Positions 36,485 through 46,954 of a stretch of 64,000 nt of DNA are shown piece after piece. The translations under genes and the position numbers were made by a program. Every line of letters begins with the position of its first letter. Position 1 is the first letter of the stretch. Origin of the DNA: Chromatium okenii (GTDB lineage Bacteria > Pseudomonadota > Gammaproteobacteria > Chromatiales > Chromatiaceae); assembly GCF_016583745.1 (NCBI RefSeq), contig NZ_NRRQ01000001.1, forward strand, positions 118,966-182,965, in the 5' to 3' direction. Below the pieces are notes generated by a model. That model saw only the letters and a program-made list of their open reading frames with translations, was not told the DNA's origin and did no database searches.

Positions 36485-39070
36485 ATGCCAATTTTGGTTG
36501 ATCTCAAACGCAGTGCGTGGGCGATGCTTGTCGTGACCACTGTCACCTCGGCAACCGCTGCCGCTGCGCCCCCAATGATTTCCGAGCCGCCGCCGGTTCC
36601 CGCATTGATGCCCACATCGCCCGTTGAAAATGGCGCGGTTCCGCTCAATGCCCCTCAGCGCATTCCCGCGTCCAGCGCCACCCAACGTCCACTACTGCCG
36701 CCATTAACGGTCAGCGCCCCGGCGCTGCCGACGTTGTTGCCGAGTTTGCCGTTGCCAGCGCCAGCAGCGGCGACCACCGCATTGCCGCTGTTGAATGAAG
36801 CATTTTTGCAATTACGCGCTGATCCCAAACAACAGGAGTTGCGTTTGCACGACAATCTACTGTGGGATGTGTGCGGAGCGCGTCCGGGAGCGGCACCGGT
36901 CAATCCGCAAGTGCAATTCACCGACGCGAAAAGCCAGCCGCTGGACATCAGCGCCAATCGCATGGATGGCGATCAACACAACGGCATCGTGCAGTTGCAG
37001 GGCGACATCGAATTACGCCAAACCGACCGGCTGCTGGAGGCAGATTGGGCGCGATATGACCGGCGCAGTGGTCAAATTGACGCGGCTGGCGCGTTGTTTT
37101 TAGACACGCCGGGCTTGCGTCTGACCGGTGATGCCGCGCAATACAATCTCAACACCCAATACGGCAGCATTGACCATGCGCAATATCGGCTCTCAGGTGC
37201 CGCCAATGTGCGCGGTGCGGCCGAACGCGCGTGGGTATTGCCGAATCAAGTGAGCCATTATCAAAACCTGTGGTATACGACCTGCCCGCCGGGGCAAGCG
37301 GATTGGTCATTGCACGCCAGTGAATTGGAAATTGATCAAATTAGCGGCATGGGCACAGCGCGTCATGCGCGGATTCAAATCGGAGCCGTGCCCATTTTGT
37401 ATAGCCCTTATCTCAGTTTTCCAATTGATAGTCGGCGGCGCACGGGATGGTTAATTCCCAGCTTTGGCTCATCCGATGACACCGGCACCGACATCACTCT
37501 GCCATATTATTTGAATTTAGCGCCGAATATAGATGCGACTGTGACGCCGCGTTATATGAGTGAACGCGGGCTGATGTTAGGAGCGCAATTGCGTTATCTC
37601 AATGCGCGGCAGGAATTGGAAGTGAATACCGAAGTATTGCCGCATGATCAGCGCGACACGGAACAAGGCTTGCGGGATGCGGTGCGTATTAAACAGCACG
37701 GTCAATTCGGATCACATTGGCGTTCAACTATTGATTATGCCGCCGTATCTGATGACCAGTATTTGCAAGATTTTGGCAATCGTTTAGATATTACCAGCGT
37801 CCGCAATCTTGAACGCCGCGCTGATTTGCATTACAGCGGCACCGGCTGGCAATTTTTAACGCGGATGCAAGAATTTCAAACGGTTGATTCCACCATTGCA
37901 CCAGCCGAGCGCCCGTATGGGCAATTGCCGCATCTTGCATTTCAATTAGACCCTCGGCGCTGGTACGGTTGGGAAACGCGGCTTGATAGCCAATACGATT
38001 ATTTCGATCACAACGCAGCGGTGCATGGCAGTCGTTTAGTCACCGTGCCATCAATTCGTTTTCCGCTGCGCCGCAGTGCAGGTTATTTCATTCCGCGCTT
38101 GCGCGTTTTTCATACTGAATACAATTTAGTTGACCAATTGCCCGGCTGGTCAGAACAACCGTCACAATTGATTCCCAGCGCCGATGTCGATACGAAATTG
38201 ATTTTTGAACGGAATACCAGTTGGTTTGGTCATCCGACATTGCAAACGCTAGAACCGCGCATTTATTATGTGCGCACCGCCTACGCCAATCAAGCTGAGA
38301 ATCCGCGTTTTGATACCACCGCTTTAGATTTTAGTTTTGCCAGTTTATTCCGTGCCAATCGCTTTACTGGCTATGATCGGATTAGCGATGAAAACCGGCT
38401 GACGGTGGGCGTGACCTCGCGCACCATTACTGATCGCAGCGGAGAAGAATTATTCCGCGCCAGTTTAGGACAAGTATTTTATTTCGCTGATCGGCGCGTC
38501 CAACTCAGTGCAGATGAAGTTGAAGATGCGCAAATTTCAGCGGTGGCGGGTGAATTGGCAGCGCAATTGAGCCGCAATTGGAGCGCGGTGATGAGTGCGC
38601 AATGGAATCCGAATCGGACGCTAAATACTGCGCCGCAGGTAGACCAATTGCTGTTAACTGTAGCGGATACAGAACGCTCGTGGGAAAAGCAGATCGTGCA
38701 ATTACGTTATGTGCCCGACTCCAATCATTTATTTACTTTTGGTTATCACTATAATCTGGGCGGTCAAACTGCTGAACGCTATGAAGATATGGATGTTGCT
38801 TTTCAATTGCCGTTAGGAGCGCGGGTGACATTGATTGGGCGCTGGCTGTATTCAATTCTGAATGATGAAACGGTTGAAGCCTTTGCGGGAGTGGAAGTTG
38901 GGCGCTGTTGCTGGCGACTGCGGTTGCTGGGGCAACATTTGAAACGCGATGCAGAGACGCCCGGCAATACCAGTGTCATGGTGCAACTGGAATTAGCTGG
39001 GCTGGGGTCTTTTGGAAATCGCATTGATCAATTGCTCGAACGAGGAATTTATGGCTATCACACGAACTAA
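36485..39070 (+). CDS. lptD: LPS-assembly outer membrane protein LptD
   Basis: LptD (861 residues) forms the outer membrane beta-barrel that inserts lipopolysaccharide. ATG 36485 is chosen because a signal peptide (about 1-28, ending in Ala-Ala-Ala) follows it; the ATG at 36368 would bury that signal. Residues about 29-110 are an unusual Pro/Ala/Leu-rich stretch. The LptA-like periplasmic domain (about 120-260: DISANRMDGDQHNGIVQLQG, LLEADWARYD) and the barrel (PILYSPYLSFPID, TGWLIPSFG onward) are typical. CysCys pairs are reduced: CGAR near 125, CPPG near 260, and CC near the end. Overlaps surA by 20 bases. Confidence 0.93.
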   Translation: MPILVDLKRSAWAMLVVTTVTSATAAAAPPMISEPPPVPALMPTSPVENGAVPLNAPQRIPASSATQRPLLPPLTVSAPALPTLLPSLPLPAPAAATTALPLLNEAFLQLRADPKQQELRLHDNLLWDVCGARPGAAPVNPQVQFTDAKSQPLDISANRMDGDQHNGIVQLQGDIELRQTDRLLEADWARYDRRSGQIDAAGALFLDTPGLRLTGDAAQYNLNTQYGSIDHAQYRLSGAANVRGAAERAWVLPNQVSHYQNLWYTTCPPGQADWSLHASELEIDQISGMGTARHARIQIGAVPILYSPYLSFPIDSRRRTGWLIPSFGSSDDTGTDITLPYYLNLAPNIDATVTPRYMSERGLMLGAQLRYLNARQELEVNTEVLPHDQRDTEQGLRDAVRIKQHGQFGSHWRSTIDYAAVSDDQYLQDFGNRLDITSVRNLERRADLHYSGTGWQFLTRMQEFQTVDSTIAPAERPYGQLPHLAFQLDPRRWYGWETRLDSQYDYFDHNAAVHGSRLVTVPSIRFPLRRSAGYFIPRLRVFHTEYNLVDQLPGWSEQPSQLIPSADVDTKLIFERNTSWFGHPTLQTLEPRIYYVRTAYANQAENPRFDTTALDFSFASLFRANRFTGYDRISDENRLTVGVTSRTITDRSGEELFRASLGQVFYFADRRVQLSADEVEDAQISAVAGELAAQLSRNWSAVMSAQWNPNRTLNTAPQVDQLLLTVADTERSWEKQIVQLRYVPDSNHLFTFGYHYNLGGQTAERYEDMDVAFQLPLGARVTLIGRWLYSILNDETVEAFAGVEVGRCCWRLRLLGQHLKRDAETPGNTSVMVQLELAGLGSFGNRIDQLLERGIYGYHTN

Positions 39071-40499
39071 AACAGTTGTCGGTTGTCAGTTGTCAGTTGT
39101 CAGTTGGGGGGTTTTAGCCCGCAGTTGGCAATGCTTTATTGCTGCATTTCACTGGGTGAATTCTTTGTGCCGACAGCGCCAGCAGCGCATTTTTCTGACA
39201 ACTGCCAACTGTCAACTGACAACGCTTTTAATCGCATTGCTCATTCTCAGTCCCGCCGTTTTGTCTCAGCCCGGCAGCGAATCGCTCGATGCGATTATTG
39301 CGGTGGTGAATGATGATGTGGTGGTGCGCAGTGAATTGAATAAAGAAATCAATTTAGTGTTGCCACAATTGCGCCAGCAAGGCACCGCCGAGCCGCCACG
39401 AGCGCAATTGGAAAAACAGGTTTTAGATCGACTGATTTTGAAACGGTTGCAACGTCAACGCGCTAAAGAATTAGGTATTGAAATTGATGATGCAACATTA
39501 AATGAAGCGGTGATGAATATCGCTAAACGCAATAATCTTTCTATTGAGGATTTACAGCGCACGCTTGAAGCTGGCGGGATTCGGTTTGCCGATTTCCGCG
39601 ATGATACGCGCTCGCAAATCCTCACCAATCGCCTGCAAAGTCAGGAAGTGGTCAGCAAAATTCGCGTCACCGAGCCGGAAATCGACCGCTTTTTGGCGAA
39701 GGAAGCGGGGCGCTTGGTCGAACGTGAACAGGTGCGGTTGCAGCATATTTTGCTGGCGCTGCCGGACAATCCGACGCCGGAACAGCTCAAAACCGTTGAA
39801 ACTAAAGCCAATCGCTTGGTGGCGGAATTGCGGCGCGGTGCCGATTTCAGTGAGATGGCGGTGCGCGAGTCGGAAGGGCGCAACGCGCTGGAAGGCGGCG
39901 ATCTCGGTTGGTTTGAAATGGGTGCGGTGCCGGCGCTGGTGGGCGATTTGGCGACGACGTTGGCGGCCGGTGAAGTCAGCAATCCGCTGCGCAATCCCAG
40001 CGGCTTTCACATCATCAAATTGCGCGAAATCAAAGGTGCTGCGCCCAAAAATGTCAGCCAAACCAAGGCGCGTCACATCCTGATTCGCACCAATGAACTG
40101 GTTTCCGATGAAGACGCGAAACGGCGCTTGCTGCAATTGCGCGGGCGGATCGTCAGCGGTGAGGATTTCGCCACGCTCGCTCGTGCGCATTCTGATGACA
40201 CTGGCTCGGCGCTCAAAGGCGGCGATCTCGGCTGGGTCTCGCCCGGCGACACGGTGCCGGATTTTGAGCAGGCAATGGCGGCACTCGCGCCCAACGCGGT
40301 CAGTGAGCCGGTGAAAACGCCGTTTGGCTGGCATCTGGTGCAGGTGTTGGAACGGCGCTCGCAAGATACCAGCGTCGATTTGTTGCGGCTCAAAGCGCGG
40401 GAAGCGTTGCAGCGGCGCAAAGGGGAAGAAGCGATTGAAGAATGGCTGCGGCAACTGCGCGATGAGGCGTATGTCGAGCTGCGGTTGGAGGCGGAATGA
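39051..40499 (+). CDS. surA: Periplasmic peptidyl-prolyl isomerase/chaperone SurA
   Basis: SurA (482 residues) is the periplasmic chaperone for outer membrane proteins. The N-terminal chaperone domain starts at [17 protein letters not shown]; two parvulin domains follow ([12 protein letters not shown] ... GFHIIKLRE and [11 protein letters not shown] ... GWHLVQVLE). The protein is about 50 residues longer than usual. The extra length is at the N terminus, where a family B repeat (39074-39223) is translated, so the hydrophobic signal core ([14 protein letters not shown]) comes only at about residues 59-72. A GTG near 39156 is an alternative start giving a more normal signal peptide. GAGGAATTT precedes ATG 39051. 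Confidence 0.93.
   Translation: MAITRTKTVVGCQLSVVSWGVLARSWQCFIAAFHWVNSLCRQRQQRIFLTTANCQLTTLLIALLILSPAVLSQPGSESLDAIIAVVNDDVVVRSELNKEINLVLPQLRQQGTAEPPRAQLEKQVLDRLILKRLQRQRAKELGIEIDDATLNEAVMNIAKRNNLSIEDLQRTLEAGGIRFADFRDDTRSQILTNRLQSQEVVSKIRVTEPEIDRFLAKEAGRLVEREQVRLQHILLALPDNPTPEQLKTVETKANRLVAELRRGADFSEMAVRESEGRNALEGGDLGWFEMGAVPALVGDLATTLAAGEVSNPLRNPSGFHIIKLREIKGAAPKNVSQTKARHILIRTNELVSDEDAKRRLLQLRGRIVSGEDFATLARAHSDDTGSALKGGDLGWVSPGDTVPDFEQAMAALAPNAVSEPVKTPFGWHLVQVLERRSQDTSVDLLRLKAREALQRRKGEEAIEEWLRQLRDEAYVELRLEAE
39074..39223. repeat. Family B palindromic repeat inside the surA 5' end
   Basis: Tandem 7-base units GTTGTCA/G at 39074-39105 face inverted arms CTGACAACTGCCAACTGTCA at about 39195-39214 and on to 39223. 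The core between is about 90 bases. The left part begins 4 bases after the lptD stop. Unlike the other copies it lies within an annotated coding region. Confidence 0.8.
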
Positions 40500-41575
40500 C
40501 AGGAACAATCAAACGCTTGGCGCTCACGCCCGGCGAACCAGCGGGAATCGGGCCGGATTTGGTGGTGCGGTTGGCAGCGCAGCTCTGTGTTGATAAATCC
40601 CCTTTTCCAAAGGGGGAGAATAAATCCCCCCTGCCCCCTTTGCTAAAGGGGGAGGAAAAGCCCCCCTTTGAAAAAGGGGGGTTGGGGGGATTGATCCAGC
40701 TCGTCGTCATCGCCGATCCCGATCTGCTCGCAGCGCGGGCGCAACAACTCGGTTTGGCGCTGACGCTGCTCCCGTTTGATCCCGCCGCCGCGCCAGCCGT
40801 GAATCCACCGGGCAGCTTGACTATTTTACCCGTTGCGCTGCGCCAGCCAGTCACGCCCGGCGTGTTGAATGCTGCCAATGCTGAATATGTACTCGAGACG
40901 CTGGCGCGAGCTTGCGACGGCTGTTTGGACGGCACCTTCGCCGGACTCGTCACCGCCCCAGTTCACAAAGGCATCATCAACGACGCCGGGCTGCCGTTCA
41001 CCGGTCACACCGAATTCCTCGCCGACCGCTGCGCCGCCACGCCCGTAATGCTGTTAGTCACGCCAGAACTGCGCGTCGCCTTAGTCACCACCCATCTGCC
41101 GCTGGCCGCAGTCAGCCGCGCCATCACCGCCGCGCATTTGACGCAAGTGTTGACCATCATCCACCACGATCTGCGCCACCGCTTCGGCATCGCTGCGCCG
41201 CGTCTGCGCGTGTGCGGCCTCAATCCTCATGCCGGCGAAAACGGACATCTGGGACGCGAAGAGCTGGACATCATCATCCCGGTGCTCACCGCGCTGCGAG
41301 CGCAGGGCATGAACATTGAAGGGCCGGTGCCAGCGGATACCGCTTTTGTCGCAGAGCATTTGGCGCAAACCGACGTCGTCGTCACGATGTATCACGATCA
41401 AGGCCTGCCCGTGCTCAAACATCTCGGCTTCGGCCGCGCCGTCAACGTCACCCTCGGCCTGCCGATTGTGCGCACCTCCGTCGATCACGGCACCGCGCTC
41501 ACGCTGGCCGGCACCGACCGCGCCGATCTCGGCAGTTTGTACGCCGCGCTCACCCTCGCGCAGACGCTGGTTTAA
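40496..41575 (+). CDS. pdxA: 4-hydroxythreonine-4-phosphate dehydrogenase
   Basis: PdxA (359 residues) oxidises 4-phosphohydroxy-threonine in pyridoxal phosphate synthesis. Typical segments are [33 protein letters not shown], the metal histidines in [17 protein letters not shown] and AMYHDQ-like [12 protein letters not shown], and SVDHGTAL. E. coli PdxA has 329 residues; the 30 extra here come from repeat DNA translated at residues about 33-65 ([11 protein letters not shown] is seen), between LVVRLAAQL and [10 protein letters not shown]. The frame is kept. Overlaps surA by 4 bases (ATGA). Confidence 0.95.
   Translation: MTGTIKRLALTPGEPAGIGPDLVVRLAAQLCVDKSPFPKGENKSPLPPLLKGEEKPPFEKGGLGGLIQLVVIADPDLLAARAQQLGLALTLLPFDPAAAPAVNPPGSLTILPVALRQPVTPGVLNAANAEYVLETLARACDGCLDGTFAGLVTAPVHKGIINDAGLPFTGHTEFLADRCAATPVMLLVTPELRVALVTTHLPLAAVSRAITAAHLTQVLTIIHHDLRHRFGIAAPRLRVCGLNPHAGENGHLGREELDIIIPVLTALRAQGMNIEGPVPADTAFVAEHLAQTDVVVTMYHDQGLPVLKHLGFGRAVNVTLGLPIVRTSVDHGTALTLAGTDRADLGSLYAALTLAQTLV
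40594..40692. repeat. Family A repeat cluster inside pdxA (three partial copies)
   Basis: Three tandem C-run/G-run palindromes (about 40595-40618, 40622-40653, 40656-40692). The last is the canonical CCCCCCTTTGAAAAAGGGGG unit followed by GTTGGGGGGATTG. They encode [20 protein letters not shown] and [12 protein letters not shown] in the pdxA frame. About 90-99 bases appear inserted compared with other PdxA proteins. Confidence 0.9.
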
Positions 41576-41599
41576 CCTTCAACCGCTTGTCAAATCAAT

Positions 41600-42031
41600 A
41601 TGTTGCCATCAGATCGCCGCAGTCATCGCCAAGTGTTTCTCGCCGCTTGGCACAAAGCACACAGCGGGCAACCGCTCACCGCGCTGGATCAGCAAATTCT
41701 CGCCATCCTGCACCAACATCCCGACTATCAGCTGCTGCTGGCGCACGCGGAAACTGCGCTGGCGCAGGACTTCACGCCCGAATCGGGACAGGAAAATCCC
41801 TTTTTACACATGGGCTTGCATCTCGCCATCCGCGAACAAATCAGCCTTGACCAACCGCACGGCATTCGGGCGCAGTATCAAAAAGTGCTGCGCCGCCAGC
41901 GCGATCCGCATCGCGCCGAACATCAATTGATGGACTGTCTCGCCGCCGCGCTGTGGACGCTCCAACGCTATGAGCGTCCATTCAATGAAGCGGATTATTT
42001 CGCCTGCATTCAACAGCAACTCCAGCAATAA
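41600..42031 (+). CDS. DUF1841 family protein
   Basis: A 143-residue cytosolic protein of the DUF1841 family, unknown function. The recognisable features are the start [18 protein letters not shown], the [22 protein letters not shown] core at about 75-96, and the MDCLAAALW segment. It lies 24 bases after pdxA and 43 bases before glnS on the same strand, so it may be in that operon. Confidence 0.85.
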   Translation: MLPSDRRSHRQVFLAAWHKAHSGQPLTALDQQILAILHQHPDYQLLLAHAETALAQDFTPESGQENPFLHMGLHLAIREQISLDQPHGIRAQYQKVLRRQRDPHRAEHQLMDCLAAALWTLQRYERPFNEADYFACIQQQLQQ

Positions 42032-42074
42032 AACCGCACCTTCTCATTCACTTTTTATTCACCTTGAATTCACT

Positions 42075-43742
42075 ATGACTGACACCAGCACGCCCACTCG
42101 CTCCAACTTTATTCGCCAGATTATTGAAAACGATCTGGCAACTGGCAAACATGAACACATTGTCACCCGCTTTCCCCCAGAACCGAATGGCTATCTCCAC
42201 ATCGGTCACGCCAAATCAATTGTGCTCAATTTCGGTTTAGCGCAGAGCTATGGCGGCACCTGTAATCTGCGCTTTGATGACACCAATCCGCTCAAAGAAG
42301 ACGTTGAATTCGTCGATTCTATTCAAGCCGACGTGCGCTGGCTCGGTTTTGAATGGGGCGAGCGCGTGTATTTTGCTTCCGATTATTTCGAGCAATTGTA
42401 TTGCTTCGCAATTGAATTGATTGAGCAAGGATTGGCGTATGTCTGCGATCTCAACGCCGATGACACTCGCGCTTATCGCGGCACCTTAACGGAACCCGGT
42501 CGCGCCAGCCCGTATCGTGACCGCGCAATTGCGGAAAATCTCGATTTATTTATGCGAATGCGGGCGGGTGAATTCGCAGATGGCAGCCGCACCTTACGCG
42601 CAAAAATTGATATGGAATCACCCAATATCAATTTGCGCGATCCGGTGTTATATCGCATTAAACACGGCGTCATTCACCATCAAACCGGCAGCGCATGGTG
42701 TTTATATCCGACTTATGATTACACCCATCCGCTCTCGGATGCGTTAGAAGGCATCACCCATTCATTATGCACCTTGGAATTTGAAGATCATCGCCCGTTA
42801 TATGAATGGTGCATTGCGCACGTTTCCGTCTCCAGCACCCCGCGTCAAATTGAATTCAGCCGCCTGAATTTAGAATATACGGTGATGAGTAAACGGCGTT
42901 TAACTGAATTAGTGAGCGAGCATTTAGTGCAGGGTTGGGATGATCCGCGAATGCCCACGTTGGCGGGATTACGGCGGCGCGGTTATACCCCGGCTGCAAT
43001 TCGTGATTTTTGTGAGCGGATTGGGATTACAAAATCCGATAATTTAGTCGAAATGGCGTTATTAGAAAGCGCCATCCGCGATGATTTAGATGTCACCGCA
43101 CCGCGCCGCATGGCGGTATTGCGACCATTAAAAGTGGTATTAACCAATTATACGGCAGCAGCGCCGGAGTGGATGATTGCGAATAATCATCCGAAATGCA
43201 GCGAGATGGGCAGCCGCGCATTACCGTTTAGCCGCGAGCTGTATATTGATCGCACGGATTTTGCTGAACAACCGCCAAAAGATTTTAAGCGGCTCATTCC
43301 CAATGGTGAGGTGCGGTTGCGCAATGCGTATGTGATCCGCTGTGATGAAGTCATTAAAGATGCCAGCGGCGAAGTGATTGAATTACGCGCCAGCGTGGAT
43401 TTCGCAACTTTGGGAAAAAACCCCGAAGGGCGCAAAGTAAAAGGTGTGATTCATTGGGTAGCGGCAGCCACTGCAATTGCGGCAGAAGTGCGGTTATATG
43501 ATCGCCTGTTTGGTGTGCCAATACCGGGCGCTGGCGGCAATGATTATCGCGCTGATCTCAATCCCAATTCATTGCAAGTGTTGACTGCGTGCAAGGTAGA
43601 ACCGGAATTGGCAACTGCGACCGCTGGCGAGCGGTTTCAATTCGAGCGCGAGGGTTATTTTGTGGTTGATCCCGATACCACACCAGCGCATCTGGTGTTT
43701 AATTTAACGGTGGGTTTGCGCGATACTTGGGCGAAATCTTAA
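42075..43742 (+). CDS. glnS: Glutaminyl-tRNA synthetase
   Basis: GlnRS (555 residues) charges tRNA-Gln. The class I HIGH motif is in [15 protein letters not shown] near residue 38, and the KMSKS counterpart is VMSKRRL near 274. The glutamine-specific domain and two anticodon-binding beta-barrels ([11 protein letters not shown] onward) follow. Start at 42075 gives the normal [22 protein letters not shown] terminus; an earlier frame from 41970 overlaps the DUF1841 gene. Confidence 0.96.
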   Translation: MTDTSTPTRSNFIRQIIENDLATGKHEHIVTRFPPEPNGYLHIGHAKSIVLNFGLAQSYGGTCNLRFDDTNPLKEDVEFVDSIQADVRWLGFEWGERVYFASDYFEQLYCFAIELIEQGLAYVCDLNADDTRAYRGTLTEPGRASPYRDRAIAENLDLFMRMRAGEFADGSRTLRAKIDMESPNINLRDPVLYRIKHGVIHHQTGSAWCLYPTYDYTHPLSDALEGITHSLCTLEFEDHRPLYEWCIAHVSVSSTPRQIEFSRLNLEYTVMSKRRLTELVSEHLVQGWDDPRMPTLAGLRRRGYTPAAIRDFCERIGITKSDNLVEMALLESAIRDDLDVTAPRRMAVLRPLKVVLTNYTAAAPEWMIANNHPKCSEMGSRALPFSRELYIDRTDFAEQPPKDFKRLIPNGEVRLRNAYVIRCDEVIKDASGEVIELRASVDFATLGKNPEGRKVKGVIHWVAAATAIAAEVRLYDRLFGVPIPGAGGNDYRADLNPNSLQVLTACKVEPELATATAGERFQFEREGYFVVDPDTTPAHLVFNLTVGLRDTWAKS

Positions 43743-43762
43743 TTTCAGCAGCGGCGCAGCGG

Positions 43763-43803
43763 GTGCAGATATGTAGTGCGCAATGTGCATTATTTATCTG
43801 CAC
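43763..43803. other. Inverted repeat between glnS and trmO
   Basis: GTGCAGATA (43763-43771) and TATCTGCAC (43795-43803) are perfect 9-base arms around a 23-base loop. No T-run follows, so it is not a clear terminator; it could be an operator or RNA hairpin. Confidence 0.35.
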
Positions 43804-43844
43804 TTCTGCGAATAAAAAAATGCAATTGTGTTGCATAAAATATC

Positions 43845-44576
43845 ATGCAATTTCAACCCATCGGCGTCATTCGCTCGCCCTATACCGACAAATTCGGTAT
43901 TCCGCGCCAGCCCGGTTTAGTCACTGCTGCCGAGGCGCGGTTGGAATTCTTGCCGCCCTTCGCCCGTGAAGAAGCATTTAAGGGACTTGATGGCTTTTCT
44001 CACGTCTGGTTAATCTTTGTTTTTCATGCAGATTGTCTTGATGCTGGCTGGAAACCAACGGTGCGCCCGCCGCGTTTGGGCGGTCGCCAATCCGTCGGCG
44101 TTTTCGCCAGCCGCGCCCCGTATCGCCCCAATCCGCTGGGATTATCGGTGGTTGAGCACCTCGGTTTAGTCCGCGATGCGCGAGGATTGGCGTTGCGTCT
44201 GCGCGGGGTCGATGTGTTGGACGGGACGCCGGTGCTTGATCTCAAGCCGTATGTGCCCTACGCCGACGCGGTGCCGACCGCTCGCAGCGGCTTTGCCACG
44301 CCACCGGAATTGACGGCGACGCCGGTACATTTTGCGCCCGCCGCCGTGATTGAATTAAGCGCAATTGATCCAAATGGCGAGCGCAATTTAATGCCGTTAA
44401 TTCAACAGGTTTTAGCACAAGACCCGCGTCCCGGCTATATGAATCGCTATCCAGAGCGCCGCGAGTTTGGAATGCAATTATATGAATTAAACATTCGCTG
44501 GCGCATGGATGCGACGGGAATTGAAGTCACGCAGGTCAGTGTATTGAATCACGCTAACAACGGCAATACTGCGTGA
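43845..44576 (+). CDS. trmO: tRNA (adenine(37)-N6)-methyltransferase TrmO
   Basis: TrmO (243 residues) methylates N6 of t6A37 in tRNA-Thr. The family core is present: IGVIRSPYTDKFGIPRQPGL at the N terminus, DGFSHVWLIFVFH near 47, RLGGRQSVGVFASRAPYRPNPLGLS near 80-104, and LDLKPYVPYAD near 135. The C-terminal region with RREFGMQLYELNIRW is the extension common in proteobacteria. Confidence 0.93.
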   Translation: MQFQPIGVIRSPYTDKFGIPRQPGLVTAAEARLEFLPPFAREEAFKGLDGFSHVWLIFVFHADCLDAGWKPTVRPPRLGGRQSVGVFASRAPYRPNPLGLSVVEHLGLVRDARGLALRLRGVDVLDGTPVLDLKPYVPYADAVPTARSGFATPPELTATPVHFAPAAVIELSAIDPNGERNLMPLIQQVLAQDPRPGYMNRYPERREFGMQLYELNIRWRMDATGIEVTQVSVLNHANNGNTA

Positions 44577-44629
44577 TCGGTTTACGCGATCATCATCTCC
44601 ATAAAATAAAGTTGACTGATTGAGCGGCA

Positions 44630-46951
44630 ATGATGAATAAAAAAGCACTTACTGAACAAGATATTTGTAGTAAATTTGTTCTTCCTGCTCTTGTTGGAGT
44701 AAATAAAGAAAAGTGGGATTTGTTTACCCAAATTCGTGAACAATACTATTTTACTCAAGGGCGCGTGATGGTGCAGGGTAAAATAGTCCAGCGCGGTGAC
44801 GCTAAAAAAGCAGATTTTTTGCTGTTTTATAAACCCAACCTTCCTTTAGCAGTTATTGAAGTTAAAAACAATAAACTTGCCATCGGTGCTGGAATGCAAC
44901 AGGCATTGCATTATGCCGAAATTCTTGATCTGCCGTTTGTTTACAGCTCGAATGGCGATGGCTTTTTAGAACACGACCGCACACAAACGCAAGGCATCAT
45001 TGAGCGAGAGCTATCGTTAGAACAGTTTCCTACACCGGCAGAGTTATGGCATCGCTATTGCCAAGCGAAAGAATTACACCCGGCGCAACAACGCATCATT
45101 GCTAAAGACTATTATGAGGACGGCTCCGGCAAGGTGCCGCGTTATTATCAACGCATTGCCATTAACCGCACGATAGAAGCCGTTGCGCAAGGTAAAAACC
45201 GCATTTTGTTGGTAATGGCAACCGGCACGGGCAAAACTTATACTGCGTTTCAAATCATTTGGTGCTTGTGGAAATCTGGCGCTAAAAAACGCATTTTGTT
45301 TTTAGTGGATCGCAATATATTAGCCGATCAAACGAAGACCAATGATTTTAAGCCGTTTGGTCAGGCAATGACTAAAATCACCAATCGCACCGTAGATCAA
45401 GCATTTGAGATTTATCTGTGTTTATATCAGGCAGTCACTGGTACTGAAGAAGCGCAAAACATTTACCGACAGTTTTCCGCTGGCTTTTTTGATTTGATCT
45501 TTGTTGATGAATGTCATCGCGGCAGTGCGGCTGATGATGCAGCATGGCGTCAAGTATTAGATTATTTTACTTCAGCAACCCAAGTCGGTATGACGGCAAC
45601 ACCCAAAGAAACGGAAGAAGTATCTAACATTGAATACTTCGGCAACCCGCTTTATACCTATTCGTTGAAACAAGGTATTGCTGACGGGTTTTTAGCGCCT
45701 TATAAAGTGATCCGTGTTGATTTTGATAAAGATTTAACGGGATGGCGACCAGAAAAAGGACAATGTGATCAAAATGGAAAACTGATTGCAGAGCGGGAAT
45801 ATAACGCCACTGATTTTGATCGCAGTTTAGTGTTAGAACAACGCACAACGCTGGTGGCAGCGAAAATCACCGAATGGCTTAAAGCAACAGATCGTTTTGC
45901 CAAAACAATTGTATTTTGTCAGAACATTGACCACGCTGAACGAATGCGCCAAGCCTTGGTTAATGCGAATGCCGATTTAGCTGCGGCTAATCATAAATAT
46001 GTGATGCGCATTACGGGCGATAATGAGGAAGGCAAAAGACAGCTCGATCATTTTATTGATCCTGCATCGACATATCCGGTCATCGCGGTCACTTCGCAGT
46101 TAATGTCCACCGGAGTTGATGCGCAAACGTGTCGGTTAATTGTGTTGGATAAACGCATTCAATCCATGACGGAGTTTAAGCAAATTATTGGACGCGGCAC
46201 CCGTATCAATGAGGAGTATCATAAACTCTACTTTACTATTTTAGATTTCAGACGGGCAACCGTGTTATTTGCTGATCCGGCATTTGATGGTGATCCCGTT
46301 CAAAGTGATGAATTTGATTTTAATAAGCCGCTTATTCCAGCAGAAGCAAATGAGGATAAACAAGCGCCAGCTTCGGTGTCATCTATGACGCGCTATGTGG
46401 TGGGAGATGTCGCAGTGAGCATTGTCAGTGAGCGGGTGCAATATCTCGCCGTTGATGGTAGTTTAATTACTGAATCACTGCGCGATTATTCGCGTAAAAC
46501 TGTGCGCCAAGCATATTCTTCATTAGATGCGTTTATAACAGTTTGGAATAGCGCGGAGCGGAAACACGCAATTGTGGAGGCATTGGCGGCGCAAGGCGTG
46601 TTCTTTGATGAATTAGCGGCACAAGTGGGGCGTGATTATGATGCGTTTGATATGGTGTGTCATATTGCTTTCGACCAGCCACCATTAACGCGCCGAGAAC
46701 GCGCTCAACAGGTGCGCCAGCGCGATTTATTTAACGTTTATGGTGATAAGGCGCGAGCGGTATTGGAGGCGTTGTTGGATAAATATGCTGATGTCGGTTT
46801 GCGCAGTATTGAATCTTTGGATATTCTTAAAGTGAGACCGTTAACCCAGTCGGGAACGCCAGTGGAAATTCTCAATCTGTTTGGCGGTAAAGCAGGTTAT
46901 TTAGCAGCAGTGCGGCATTTGCAGTCCGCGCTTTATCAACAGGCAGCTTAA
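44630..46951 (+). CDS. hsdR: Type I restriction enzyme endonuclease subunit HsdR
   Basis: HsdR (773 residues) is the ATP-driven translocase and nuclease of a type I restriction system. The N-terminal nuclease core is KKADFLLFYK ... AVIEVKNNK. The SF2 motor has Walker A MATGTGKT, the DECHR box, MTATPKE, and motif VI QIIGRGTRI. The C-terminal EcoEI-like region (about 640-770) binds the methylase core. Length and sequence fit the smaller EcoEI/EcoAI-like R subunits. Gene order R-M-S, with the M gene 3 bases downstream. The reading frame is intact. Confidence 0.95.
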   Translation: MMNKKALTEQDICSKFVLPALVGVNKEKWDLFTQIREQYYFTQGRVMVQGKIVQRGDAKKADFLLFYKPNLPLAVIEVKNNKLAIGAGMQQALHYAEILDLPFVYSSNGDGFLEHDRTQTQGIIERELSLEQFPTPAELWHRYCQAKELHPAQQRIIAKDYYEDGSGKVPRYYQRIAINRTIEAVAQGKNRILLVMATGTGKTYTAFQIIWCLWKSGAKKRILFLVDRNILADQTKTNDFKPFGQAMTKITNRTVDQAFEIYLCLYQAVTGTEEAQNIYRQFSAGFFDLIFVDECHRGSAADDAAWRQVLDYFTSATQVGMTATPKETEEVSNIEYFGNPLYTYSLKQGIADGFLAPYKVIRVDFDKDLTGWRPEKGQCDQNGKLIAEREYNATDFDRSLVLEQRTTLVAAKITEWLKATDRFAKTIVFCQNIDHAERMRQALVNANADLAAANHKYVMRITGDNEEGKRQLDHFIDPASTYPVIAVTSQLMSTGVDAQTCRLIVLDKRIQSMTEFKQIIGRGTRINEEYHKLYFTILDFRRATVLFADPAFDGDPVQSDEFDFNKPLIPAEANEDKQAPASVSSMTRYVVGDVAVSIVSERVQYLAVDGSLITESLRDYSRKTVRQAYSSLDAFITVWNSAERKHAIVEALAAQGVFFDELAAQVGRDYDAFDMVCHIAFDQPPLTRRERAQQVRQRDLFNVYGDKARAVLEALLDKYADVGLRSIESLDILKVRPLTQSGTPVEILNLFGGKAGYLAAVRHLQSALYQQAA

Positions 46952-46954
46952 TTT

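Noticed and set aside
39074..39105. CRISPR array because of short regular repeats
   Set aside because: The unit is only 7 bases, directly adjacent without spacers, and faces inverted copies. No cas gene is present in the window.
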